64,000 bases of DNA from Alligator mississippiensis (lineage: Eukaryota > Chordata > Crocodylia > Alligatoridae): contig NC_081829.1 of the NCBI RefSeq assembly GCF_030867095.1, positions 87,174,261-87,238,260 of the forward strand, given 5' to 3'. Made by a program: the position numbers and the translations under genes. Numbering within the stretch: the first letter of the stretch is position 1; each line of letters opens with the position of its first letter. Shown one piece after another: positions 49,564 through 59,163 of this stretch. The notes beneath the pieces are model-generated. The model was not told where the DNA came from. It searched no databases and saw nothing but the letters and a program-made list of their open reading frames with translations.

Positions 49564-50783
49564 CAGTGGTTCTCAACTGTGGTGCTGTGGCACCCTAGTA
49601 TGCCATAAAACCCTTACACGGGTGGTGCAGCAGAACAGGGAAGAGATGCGGCATGCATGTCCACTCCAGCCTGCATGAAGGTTCTCCGATAAACCCTAAA
49701 GCAGCCGGAGTCTCCAGTCCTGCTGCAGACCTTCCCAAGCCAACCCCATGTGGCATCTCACAGAAACCCAGGTGGGGCATGGGACAGTTCCTACTGTCCC
49801 ATGCCCCTCTATTTCCAGGAGCGTGGGGGCTTCAACCCTCAAAGGTTGTGCCCAGCAGAGCCCATGTGCACCTGTGTAGCGACCAGCATTAGCTACAGTG
49901 CAGCTCAGCTCCCCAGAGCTCCCCCCAGCCAAGCCTGGTTCAGCAGGAAGAGTGGGGCACACCCTTTCCATGGAGAAGACGCTCAGGTTCTCCCCTACAG
50001 CTGCTTCCTGGGGCCTTCTGGCTCTACGGAGCTAGGAGAGACAGGTCGTTTGCAAGGGAAGCTGCAGTCCACCGACAATCTGGGGAAGCTTTTCCCAGAA
50101 GCAGGGGAGGTACAGCCACACTAGGAGGGACAGTTACCCCCAAATGGTGCTGCACTGGGTACAAAAGGGCATACGGAGGAACAGCCCTTGGCAGAATAAC
50201 AACAAAGGGTTCCAGCAGCAGGTCCCTGCTGAAAGGCAGCCTCCCCCTTCCACAATCAAAGCCCTCAAAGAGACTGGGGGCTCCTAAGGGACAGAGGCCG
50301 TTCAGGCAGAAGGCAGCTCCAGAAAACCTCCTGTCCCATCTATTCCCCTGTCTGCTGCTCTGCATTATCCAATTTCAGAATTGCAACTGAAAACTGGGGC
50401 TAGGATCAGCTAGAGAAACAAGGAGTGAGAGAGAGAGCGTGCAAGGCAGTGAGGCAAGGGAGTCTGAACCTTGCAATTCAGACCATCCCAGCTGGCAGAC
50501 AGGGGCCCTGATCTTTAGAGACCTGGAGCTCAGCACTCCTGGAAAACCAGGTCCCTCTCCAGTGTCTCAGCTGAATCCTGCAAAGACTGCCGCACCCAGA
50601 ATAGTGATTCTCAACCAGAGTATCCCTACGCTTCGTGCATCAAGAAGAACATAGGGCAGGGGCAATACCTCCCTTGCCAGGGAGAAACGAGGGGCTCCCT
50701 CTGCCTGCATCCACAGAGCATGTGGCTAAACTCAGAGAAGTTATGGAGGGATGCCTCAAATCTAAAAAGTTGGAGAACTATGG
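49564..50783. mobile_element. hAT-type non-autonomous transposon
   Basis: It starts CAGTGGTTCTCAACTG and ends GTTGGAGAACTATGG, with perfect 8-bp duplications GTCTACAG at 49556-49563 and 50784-50791. The interior is moderately GC-rich with no transposase; ORFs up to 124 codons on both strands are incidental. Confidence 0.92.
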
Positions 50784-50791
50784 GTCTACAG

Positions 50792-51499
50792 TCAGTTTCT
50801 CATATTTTGCAAGATCTTTCATACAGAAACAGACAAGGAAGATAGGAAAATATGGCTGTAACAACAAATATTGGCAGCAAGAGTAACAAACAGCAGCAAA
50901 TTAATTGTCATTTCCAGATTTGCAGCACCCTTTTGATTTCCAGGCACGAAGAATCCAGGTCTGTAACTGGTGGCAGGCAAAAAACCAATTGCTGGTACCT
51001 TGCAAGGCCCCAGCAAAGTGTAATGGGAGCCACAGCAATCCCAACATTTGACAGCAAGCAGGTGATTGAGGCCCAAAAACATTGGTATCAGACACTGCCA
51101 CAAGACGTACTGTACAAGCCTAAGGACATGGCTTTCCATCCTTTTTCTGAAAATTATAATACACAAACTTAAAATGCAATTTTGTAAGAACATTTATCCA
51201 ACTAATAAACTACACTCTGGGCCAGCTTTTGACAGCAAACATTTTATAAGATGGTTTTTAAATGAAAATCCTGTCAGACTCTCAGCTATAAAAAATATGC
51301 TGGGCAAAATGTAATAAATAAATGATGTTTGAATAATAGCACAACCCATCTCAAGTGAATGCAGGCAAACAACCTGGCCAGAGGAGGCTGCATATAAAAC
51401 TGGCCAAAAATTGAAGTCACTGGGATTTTAAAAAAGTGAGCAATGACATTGATAAATGAAGATTGATAGTGGTATTTGAGGTAACATTGTTTGTTGTAA
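50792..51499. other. Intron 1 sequence, nothing recognised
   Basis: AT-rich intron approaching the CpG shore. Confidence 0.5.
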
Positions 51500-51971
51500 A
51501 TATTCTTCTATGCCTTTACAGGCTTTAATTGTGCTTGGCAATAAATTTAAGAACAGGTGTGCTTGCACAATTTTTCCTCTGCTTAGCCGGCGTTCCCATT
51601 TCCGACAGGTGTCGGCAGCATCCCTATTTCACCCCGTTCAGCAAAACAGGACGGCTATCTAAAACATTCAGAGCATTCACATCGCATGACAAGGTGCCAA
51701 AACACTTCCTTAGCACGAGGTCACATTACCGGGGAACACACCGTAGCCTCTTCAAACCCTATTGTAACAAACCCCCCGCTCGGGGGGATGGGATCTTTGC
51801 TTGTTTGCCTGCCTCAAAACGCTGGGTCTCAGCACCTCCCTCCGCCAGCACCACTGCACTGGGGACAAGCTGTGTGACCGGGGCCGGCAGGGCAACACCC
51901 GGGCACACGCACCCGCCCGTCGGTCATGAGAAGAAACCGGCGAGCCGCACCCCGCCGAGGACCCTTCTCAC
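51500..51971. other. CpG-richer shore of intron 1
   Basis: From about 51580 to 51960 the composition becomes noticeably more CpG-rich than the rest of the intron, which is typical of an island shore downstream of a promoter. No repeat family or exon was recognised apart from the splice-like signals that follow. Confidence 0.5.
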
Positions 51972-52017
51972 CTGGGCACTACCAGAGAAATGTGACCATC
52001 TTGGCATTCTCCTACGC
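51972..52017 (-). other. Candidate cryptic or alternative 46-bp exon in INPP5F intron 1
   Basis: On the minus strand a pyrimidine-rich tract ending in CTTCCTCAG (acceptor at 52019-52018) precedes 46 bp that end in GCCCAG and a strong donor GTGAGAAG. Inserted between exons 1 and 2 it would shift the frame and reach a TGA just inside exon 2, so it would behave as a poison exon or belong to an alternative first-exon transcript. Chance occurrence of paired splice signals is quite possible. Confidence 0.2.
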
Positions 52018-52040
52018 CTGAGGAAGAGCAAAGCTTGCAA

Positions 52041-52074
52041 TTATAGATAGATAGATAGATTTTTTTTTTTTTTG
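52041..52074. repeat. (GATA)n plus poly-T microsatellite
   Basis: A short GATA tetranucleotide run (52043-52060) runs into about 13 T. It sits between the candidate cryptic exon and the (TA)n palindrome at the intron 1 CpG shore. Confidence 0.85.
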
Positions 52075-52102
52075 CAACTCAGGAAAGATCATGTCTCTAG
52101 TG

Positions 52103-52106
52103 CTTG

Positions 52107-52154
<48 letters not shown>

Positions 52155-52158
52155 CAAG
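52103..52158. repeat. (TA)n run inside a perfect palindrome
   Basis: CTTGCAAA at 52103-52110 is followed by about 20 TA units (52111-52150) and then TTTGCAAG at 52151-52158. The whole 56 bp is its own reverse complement and could extrude as a cruciform. It lies about 120 bp inside intron 1 from the INPP5F exon 1 donor. Confidence 0.95.
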
Positions 52159-52275
52159 TAAGAAAAGATCCCTCCTCCAGCGCCCTGGCAGCAGCGCACC
52201 AACACTTCACAGGGGACGAGTCCGGCAGGAGGAACAAAGCGAGGGGCTGCTCCCCGGCCGGGGGCTCGGACTCAC

Positions 52276-52372
52276 CGGGGCGCAGCTGGAGGCCGCCGTC
52301 GCTGCGGCTGCACCAGAGCGCGCGCTCGCCGCGCTGCAGGATGTAATGGTCCTTGGCTTGGAAGAGCTCCAT
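52276..52372 (-). CDS. INPP5F: INPP5F (Sac2) coding exon 1, residues 1-32 plus first base of codon 33
   Basis: INPP5F is a Sac-domain phosphoinositide phosphatase that removes the 4-phosphate of PI4P on early and recycling endosomes. Read on the minus strand from the ATG at 52372-52370, the exon encodes 32 codons beginning MELFQAKDHYILQ and ending GGLQLRP, which I recognise as the conserved N-terminus of vertebrate INPP5F. It ends with a single G followed by a consensus donor (GTGAGT, 52275-52270), so it is a phase 1 exon. Joining that G to exon 2 at 12244 restores the expected Ala-Thr-Asp-Leu-Leu-Leu continuation. The start is supported by homology and by the GC-rich leader directly upstream. 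Relative to my memory of the human protein there are small differences (Arg at 14, Ser at 24). The Sac domain itself lies in exons beyond the window. The long reading frames through this island in other frames are shadows of its GC content. Confidence 0.95.
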
Positions 52373-52442
52373 GGGGACGGGACCGCACCGCGCCTCCGCC
52401 GCCGCCTCAGCCGCCGGGTGTGTGTGGCGGGTGTAGGAGCGG

Positions 52443-52565
52443 GGGGTGCGCATGCGCGAAGCAGGCCCCTCCCCCCCACAGCGCGGCCCCGCCCCCGGGT
52501 GGGAGGACGGGGTACGCATGCGCGAAGGAGGTACCTCCCACCACTGCGCGGCCCCGCCCCCGGGT
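52443..52565. repeat. Tandem duplication of a 57-58 bp promoter module
   Basis: 52443-52500 and 52509-52565 are two copies of the same module, offset by 66 bp. Each copy runs GGGGT, an NRF1-type CATGCGCGAAG core, a pyrimidine-rich stretch, then GCGCGGCCCCGCCCCCGGGT. The first NRF1 site is perfect and the second carries one mismatch. The duplication doubles the NRF1 plus GC-box pair immediately upstream of INPP5F exon 1. Confidence 0.88.
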
Positions 52566-52620
52566 TCCTCCCACATGACTCTCTCGTCACCGCCCCGCCC
52601 AGAGGGAGGGGCTCTTCGTG

Positions 52621-52786
52621 TGTCCTTGCCACATGAGTTATCCCTTTGGTTTTGGCTGGTTGGTTGCTTGGGATTTTGGTGGCCTTGATCATCATGCAAA
52701 AAAAAAAAAAAAGACAAAAGATGTAAGAAAATATATTTTAAAATAATAATAATAATAATACTACCAAGGGGGTCTGAGCTGCATTA
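52621..52786. other. INPP5F upstream flank with poly-A and (AAT)n
   Basis: A poly-A run at about 52697-52711 and an (AAT)n run at 52743-52760 mark the edge of the CpG island. No promoter motif for a divergent gene is clear. Confidence 0.6.
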
Positions 52787-53544
52787 GGCTGGACTATACG
52801 GGCAACCCCCTGTTTCACGCCCGTTTTAAACGGATACCCCCACTCCGCTTCGCACTTGTTATCGTGCTTGTGGGTATCTGTGGATTTAGAAAGTGATCTT
52901 GTGGATTTAGAAAGTGGAAGTTGGTTTTAAGGCTTGGTTTAGCTCAGTTTTTCAGGAACCAATGAAGAGCGCCAGGCGGGGGCTGCCCGTAGCCTCCACT
53001 AGCTCTCAGCAGGGCGCGTCTCCACCTTCATTTAAGCACCTGGCATACTATGCATTTAGTTGGGTACTTGCTTAATCAAGTATTAACCAGTTTATACACG
53101 TGCGTTTGTCCGCCCCGGAGATCGGAGCAGACTCGGAGCTGACACGCCCGGCGCTGCGTCACACAATTTTGTATACGTGGCAAAATGTGCGTCGGCGCTG
53201 AAAAAATGGTGGCGGTGTGCTTTTGAACTAACGTACCTTTGATGTGTTTTAGTTCAAAAAGCGCGCCGCTGCCTTTTTCTCATTTTGTCGTTGATACAAA
53301 AGTATGCACCACAGCACCGGGCACTTTTAAAAGTGCCTGGCATGAGCCTGTGTACTAATGCCCTAAATGCACAGTAACTAGAGTCACTGTACGGTAGCGC
53401 CGGCGCATGGTTTTTTAGTGATGCTTACTGCACATTAGCTTAACAACAATTGCGCAGTAGGGTATTAGCACTGTTTTTTGCCTAGCACACTACTGCGCAG
53501 TGTTATTAGACTAATGCACAGTAAGCGTCCCGTGTAGACACACC
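52787..53544. mobile_element. Harbinger-like palindromic MITE(s), composite
   Basis: The left end GGCTGGACTATACGGG and the right end CCCGTGTAGACACACC are inverted. Between them are several hairpin blocks: GCTTTTGAACTAA with TTAGTTCAAAAAGC (about 53219-53263), GCACTTTTAAAAGTGC near 53320, and multiple TACTGCGCAGT-like words near 53490. The interval may be two insertions rather than one, and its flanking duplication is not clear. Confidence 0.55.
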
Positions 53545-54253
53545 AACCATTTTCCCCCATGGCAGTTATGCAAAGTGGCCTCATTGTACTTCCTTGGCTG
53601 CACAGTCCAAGTTTTAAAATGTTGAATTTTTTTTTTTTTAGTATCCTGGCCTACAGTTTTCATCTTAGCTGACTGGTTCCTAGATGTGATGGTCAATGGC
53701 ATGGGCAGAACGATGCTATCCATCCAGGTCACTGCTGCAGGTACCAGGTGAAAGATGAGTCGAAATGGCTACTCAGCGTTTTAGCGAATGTGAGTGACCT
53801 CTCTTCTGAACGTCTTCCTTATTGATTTTCCCCACAAGCACATATCTTCAAGGCATATCAGGCAGGCACAGAAATGCAGGGCAGTAATGGATTGTTCCAC
53901 GTGTCTGATATGGAAAGCCCACGCTGAAGGAATAGGTTCAACTAATCCATTTACATATCCATAAACAGCCCAAACCACCTCCTCATATAAATAACATGCA
54001 GGTATTATAGAGGACTGATTGTGTCTGTCCAACTTGTTGTAACATAATACTACCTTCTGATTTCTCTAGATATTAAAATACATGGCAAGAGAGAGGCTGC
54101 TTTATTCTTTGCAAACAAAATTATTTTATGTTTACATCGGTTGTTTGCATCAGTTTAGCTATTTCACAGAGGTGTTGTGAGGACTGACTGCTCCCCTGGG
54201 AAAAGAGCAGGTTTCCCAGCAGCAAGGTCACAGCTGAGTGCCCCAGGACCCCT
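53545..54253. other. Upstream flank, nothing recognised
   Basis: AT-rich sequence between the MITE and the GPCR-like fragment. No recognisable gene. Confidence 0.5.
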
Positions 54254-54358
54254 ATGCAGCCCCCTTCTCTCCCTGCTGCACCCTGCCAGGGTGCAAAAGC
54301 ACATGGTACTGCCCTGCTTTGGGCCTCCCTAACCCCATCCCCTGCTCCCCCAGAGAGC

Positions 54359-54610
54359 ATGTCAGCTGTGGCCAGTGGCCCCACCAGGGGCAACTGCAGC
54401 CTCTCAGGCTTCAGTGACTTCCAGGAGCAGCTGTGGCCAGTGCTGGTACTGGAGTTTGTGGTGGCTGTGGTGGGCAATGGAGCAGTGCTGCACGGGCTGG
54501 CCAGGCTGGTACAGCCCTGGCATGCGGACATCATCTTAATGTGCTGCCTGGCCACTGGTGACCTGCTGTTTGTGCAGTGCTTTGAAGATCTAGGGTCTGA
54601 TGCTTCATGA
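54359..54610 (+). pseudogene. Truncated class A GPCR-like fragment (TM1-TM2)
   Basis: From the Met at 54359 the frame gives 83 residues. There is a short N-terminus with an NCS glycosylation site (residues 12-14), then a hydrophobic segment at about 26-47 containing LEFVVAVVGNGAVL, matching TM1 with the GN motif (Asn 40, position 1.50). A second segment at 57-71 contains LATGDLLF, matching TM2 with its conserved Asp (Asp 68, position 2.50). The spacing and the Leu-Glu-Phe before the GN motif resemble the hydroxycarboxylic-acid/oxoeicosanoid/GPR31 receptor group. After TM2 the similarity stops and the frame ends within 12 residues; no TM3-TM7 was seen downstream in any frame. I infer a truncated duplicate or pseudogene. 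The same frame is open upstream to 54254, where no receptor similarity is seen. Function is unlikely. Confidence 0.55.
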
Positions 54611-54727
54611 TGATGCACCAGTTTACCATGGTGTGACTCCACTGACCATGGTGATAGTAAGTGTCATAAAAAAGAAAGGGGGTTGTTCTGATGCAAAAGG
54701 AATCCGATATCCAGCTTCTAGTTTGCA

Positions 54728-54788
54728 TGTATTTGTAAAGGTTGTTGTACTATTTAAATGAAAGGTGCTATACAGGTATAATATGTTT
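54728..54788 (+). repeat. L2/CORE-SINE-like 3' tail
   Basis: The stretch with TATTTGTAAAGG and then AAAGGTGCTATACAGG resembles the AAAGCGCTATATAAATG-type 3' ends of ancient L2 or CORE-SINE elements. It is short and diverged. Confidence 0.35.
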
Positions 54789-55282
54789 GTTCATCAAAAT
54801 TTATGTATTTGAATTAATAAAATACATCAAGTGATATTACAGACATTAAATACATTAAAATCTACAACAGGGAATAATTGAATATTCACCATTTTTTCTC
54901 TGTCTGTGATGGTAAATATTATGGTATTTCATTCTTTGTCACAAATAATAGTTGTCATCATCATTGGCTATCCCTCAATACAAGGACGACAGTCTTCCAA
55001 CAATTAATAGGCCCAGAATTTGTTACCCTCTGGACCTCAGCCAGAATACTAAAAGAAACTTGACTAGCTTTGTAAAAAATTACCTTGGGATAGTTCATGA
55101 TTAAAAAAAGGTCAGAATCTCTATCTTCTCTCTCTGAAGGACAGAAGGCCAGTGTCCAGCAAAGCCCCAATTCAGGAATGTATGTCTACATTTACCTAAC
55201 CATAATCAAGCACTTAGGTCTCTCTGTATTAAACAATGTACTTGATAAGTACATTTAAGACCCATTTGCTTCAGTAGGATTT
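54789..55282. other. Upstream flank, nothing recognised
   Basis: AT-rich. Nothing identified. Confidence 0.5.
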
Positions 55283-55290
55283 AAGCAGCA

Positions 55291-55636
55291 CATGAACGAC
55301 GCATGCCTCCAGTGTCTGTGGGGGCACAGCAGCGCTGGCGGCAGCAGGAGTGCAGCAGCAGTAAGTGGTGAGCTCCTACAGATGCCACCGGTGCTGGCGG
55401 GTTGGGGGGTGTGACGAGCACTGACCGGGGCTCAGTGACCACCCGCAGATGCCACCAGCAGTGTCAGTGGTGGCCAGCAGCAATTGCTGACCGCCCACAG
55501 ATGCCACTGGCGGTGGCAGCAGTGGGGGGAGGAGTGGGGAAGCGGCAACCGCCCATAGCACCTTTTCGTAGGGGGTGCACAGCCACGCTTAGGGGGGGCA
55601 CATCCACCCACATGCAACCCCTATGCATCACTAGTG
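55291..55636. mobile_element. hAT-type MITE with internal tandem repeats
   Basis: It starts CATGAACGACGCATGCC and ends CTATGCATCACTAGTG; flanks AAGCAGCA and AAGCAGTG match at 6 of 8. The interior has three to four diverged units built on ACAGATGCCAC-GGTG-GGC words spaced about 60 bp apart. Non-coding. Confidence 0.7.
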
Positions 55637-55988
55637 AAGCAGTGGCTTAAACTTAACCATGCTTAAACACAGTGCTGAATAGGAGTAGATGTAAAAACAG
55701 ACCTAAAGTCAAGCCACTGTTTAAGTGCTTTAATCTCCTGTCCTTTAAACTGCTTTGTGCAGAACCTATAAAAGTCAAAGCCAGTAAGCAGTTGCATGGG
55801 TCTTTCCTTAAGAAAAGTTTGCAGAACTGGGACTCAGTGTTAGCATGAAATATTGGTTAAGGTCTGAATCACAGGGGCATGTACCACTGACCAGATCATT
55901 TCCTGCAGCTCCCAGGTTTATCTTTCAAGTCTGTAACTGGGCCCTGGAGTGCATGAACACATCCCAGCAGGCCTGTTATAGTCCTCAG

Positions 55989-56225
55989 GGGCCACGTTTA
56001 TATGAGACGCTGACTGTGCAGTACCTTATTACTACTGCACAATAGCGTTGCATGACATGAAGCATAACATGACGCTACTGCGCAGTAGTAATGAGCTATT
56101 GTGCAGTCAGCATCACCTAAAAGCTGTTCTGCGACGTTACTGTGTAGTCATTTAGTACTTGTTTATACAAAGTACTAAATGACTGCGCAGTAACAACTGC
56201 ACAGTCAGTGTCTTCTGTAAAGGCA
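55989..56225. mobile_element. Palindromic MITE with multiple TACTGCGCAGTA hairpins
   Basis: The ends GACGCTGACTGTGCAGT (left) and ACTGCACAGTCAGTGTC (right) are inverted repeats. A 24-bp stem at about 56134-56194 pairs GTCATTTAGTACT with AGTACTAAATGAC around a TGTTTATACAA loop. Several short TACTGCGCAGTA palindromes are shared with 53490-53510. Confidence 0.8.
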
Positions 56226-58452
56226 GCCAGGGAATTTAAAACTGGGAGCTGAAGTCCTAGAGTTCATGACTTGGAGTAATCATTAGAAAATAAGATAGAG
56301 GGTTTTCTTCCGCTTAGATAAGAAATGACATAGAAAAGAACCAGACTGTCTCTCCTTAATAGTCAGGAAAGGGTCACCAAGCAGGGCAGGATAGGCCTTC
56401 TTTCAGCTGCAGACATCAGTAAAGGGCTTTTTTTGCATCTTCTGTTTATTAATACATGCACTCTGAGGAAAGACACGTGGCATTGAACCTGAGCATCAGC
56501 TTTATTTGGCCTTTGGCTGGTGAATCCGCCCATCAGCTTACTGTCTTATCCAAATGTTGTCCAAGCTTGACACTACTTAGGTCAAGTGATCGGATGAGCT
56601 TATACTTCAGCATATAAAAGGCTGTAAATCATTTTCCTTTGACATTTAAAGCTTCCATCCTGCAAGAAAATCTGAGAGGTGGGGAAAGGAGGAGTCTTAA
56701 AAAACATCTGCAGAGTGCCAGAGAAGTCAGTGGGACTTGCCGGAAGCATAAAGGTGAATCCTTGATACAGGATAAGTGCTTCAGCTAGCAGATTTTTTCA
56801 GCTAACCCTCATTTACTCTGCACATGGTAAAAATGGTATTAATTCCCTTATTTAAACCATTAAGACTCTGCCAACCATATAAGATTTTTTCTGAAAATTT
56901 GGCTTCCTGATCTTTGGCTCTCCGAAGTCTCCTACATGCATATTAACCATGGAGCATTCCCATTAGGGTCAAATGAGATAATGGGTCCAGTTAAACAACC
57001 TTTATGCTTCAAGTTAAATACATAGGTCTTTGAAGGTTCTGCAGTTTGATGCTAATGACAAGAATTTGTTAGCTTTTGTTTGGGATAGGCTCTGTTTGGA
57101 TAAAATGTATTTTTAATCTTGAAAACAGGAAACAAAATGACAATTATGACCAAGGGAAAAAAAACAAATATTTCTAAAGCTGAAAATTCAGTCAGGAAAC
57201 CAACTGGCAATAAAAATAGCATTCCAAATAAATTCTTGACTAAAGACAAATGCATCATTAATCTTTAACATTTCAGCTATGAAACATAACTAATCTCAGA
57301 AAAGATATTCACTAAGATTACGTGAAACCTATTCAACAGTCTTCCTATGGAAAAAAATGTTGCTACTTAAATAGTCAAAGAATTAATGGAAGAAACAGAG
57401 AAGAATCCATGGGTCCAGAAATATGCTAACAGTCAAAAAGTCAGGGGAACAAAAAGGCATAGAGCTGATTAGGTTCTTTAAGCAAAATAAAGTTAGTTAC
57501 ATACATTAATTCCTATTTAGGAGGGATCACATTCCTTGAGTAGCTTTCTTTGTACATTCCTGCTTCCTTAGTTCAACAAGAATAAAAGGACATGGTAGTA
57601 AAAATAAAAGAATATACTACTTTTTCTTTTGGCACTTTTTTGGAACACATAATGTAAAGCTATGAAGAACTAACCTTTTAGACCCAAAATACATATTGGA
57701 GCAGAGCAATATGTTTAATCTTTTAGATAAAAAAAAAGTTTATATTAAAATGTAAGCTTCTATTTTTATAGCCAAAAGCAACATACCACACTGTTACAAG
57801 ATGTTGTTCCTTTTCTTCAAAACCCCCCCCCCAAAAACTGAAGATGTAGCTGTCCTAGGTCCTGGCTCATTTGGAAGTCAAATGATCTAGCTCACATTAG
57901 TCAAACATAATTAGCATCTGCTTCATACTGTTTCTGGAGATCACACAGCAAGAAAGGTATATGCAGTTTACAGTCATTCTTCATCAGCTGTAGCAAATGA
58001 AGACAAACGTGTTTGTGAAAGCCACTGAAATATTGTTAACAATGAGGGAAGTGGACTGGTTTGGTGATGGAAAGGGAAAAAGTTGCCTGACTTGATTTAC
58101 AATATTCATGGCTTTCCCATGCAAGGTGCTAAAATATGATCTCCTCAATGATGGCCAACCTTTTTCCAATTGCAGTTCTCTAGGTTTGATCACCTGTCAA
58201 GTTTTCCCCTGTGTCTGCTGTAACATTGCATCTTTAAGCCTGAGGCTATCTCTAAATTTGAGATATTGGCCTTTCCTTTCCATACCTAGCTGTAGAAAAC
58301 TTTCACTAAAAGATATTTCAAGGGCACTTGAACAGTGTGCTTAGCACATCTGAAATTTCTTAAGAAGAGCAGCTCCTTGTAGGGTTGATTGATTAAGAAT
58401 TTTAAGAGTGGAGGCAGATAGAAGTTGTACTAGTTGTTACCGAAAATCTTTC
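56226..58452. other. Upstream flank, nothing recognised
   Basis: AT-rich intergenic sequence with no exon, RNA gene or repeat family that I can name. Confidence 0.55.
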
Positions 58453-58455
58453 TAA

Positions 58456-59160
58456 GGCTCCCTCTACACATACAGGTAAAAGTTCAATGAGATTCAATGT
58501 GCAGTCCACACAATTGCACCTCCTGCCATGACACATGTGCATGGCAGGAGGCATGACTGGGATCACGACTTTATTGTTGGTGGTGGAGGAGCCCGGGATC
58601 AGGCTCTCCCTACACTGGCAAGAAGCAAATTCCCATGGCTGGGAGCCCCCTCAGCTGACAGGGCTTCTAGCCAAAGAGGTGGCTCAAGCACCCCCATGGC
58701 TGGGAGACTGCAGCTGCTGCCATCTCCCAGCTACAGGGGTACACCATGTGCCTCCACAGCTGGGACTCAGCAGCAGCTGCAATCTCCCAGCTGCAGGATA
58801 CATGGGTCACCCTCATGGCTGGGAGCCCTGTCAGCTGAAGGGGCTCCCAGCTGTGGGGACATGTGCTCCTGCAGTTAGGAACCAGCATGAGCTGGGAGCT
58901 CCCAGGCTTGGGGGTACACATGGGCCCTACTGCTGGGAGCTCTGCTCAGCTGATGGGGCTCCCAGCCATGGGGCACAGGCTATGCGTGCAAATTAAAGCT
59001 GGATTGAAACCAGCTCTAAAGCTATTACACTTTTTCCAGCAATGACTTTATAGTTGGTTGGACCTTTCTAAGGCATCATAGTTAATTTGCATGTGTAACC
59101 AATCTAAATTTTGCTGTTAACCGGGTAATTGCATAATACACGTAACATGCAGAGGGGGCC
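58456..59160. mobile_element. PIF-Harbinger-type non-autonomous transposon with GC-rich minisatellite core
   Basis: It starts GGCTCCCTCTACACATAC and ends GTAACATGCAGAGGGGGCC, with TAA on both sides (58453-58455 and 59161-59163), the expected TWA-type Harbinger duplication. The core at about 58630-58975 is a degenerate minisatellite of CATGGCTGGGAGCC and TCAGCTGA words. ORFs across it (up to 153 codons) follow the repeat and are not a transposase. Confidence 0.88.
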
Positions 59161-59163
59161 TAA

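Larger units (their letters stand above)
12245..52275 (-). other. INPP5F: INPP5F intron 1 (about 40 kb)
   Basis: This is the interval between the exon 1 donor and the exon 2 acceptor. It opens with GTGAGT and closes with TTGCAG on the minus strand. It holds at least twenty recognisable transposon insertions in both orientations, and no convincing nested protein-coding gene was found. A 46-bp stretch with exon-like splice signals lies about 260 bp inside the 5' end of the intron (51972-52017). Whether the intron carries enhancers cannot be judged without alignment to other vertebrates. Confidence 0.93.
52170..52620 (-). promoter_or_regulatory. INPP5F: INPP5F CpG-island promoter and 5' UTR
   Basis: The sequence turns abruptly from AT-rich to very CpG-dense between roughly 52170 and 52620, covering exon 1 and the upstream flank. 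No TATA box is visible, which fits a dispersed housekeeping-type promoter. There is a perfect NRF1 consensus (TGCGCATGCGCG, 52447-52458) and a one-mismatch copy at 52513-52524. GC boxes of the Sp/KLF type lie at 52485-52499, 52550-52564 and 52588-52602. The 5' UTR begins at 52373 and probably extends to about 52440-52500; the start site is an inference. The same island could drive divergent transcription, but no gene was recognised on the other side. Confidence 0.85.

Noticed and set aside
52091..52717. ORFs of 181 (plus) and 206 and 162 (minus) codons across the CpG island
   Set aside because: They follow GC composition and read through the TA repeat, promoter and poly-A. Only the 32 codons of INPP5F exon 1 in one minus frame are supported, bounded by ATG and donor.
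58535..58996. 153-codon ORF with repeated Trp-Glu-Pro words
   Set aside because: Translation of a degenerate minisatellite inside a Harbinger-type element.
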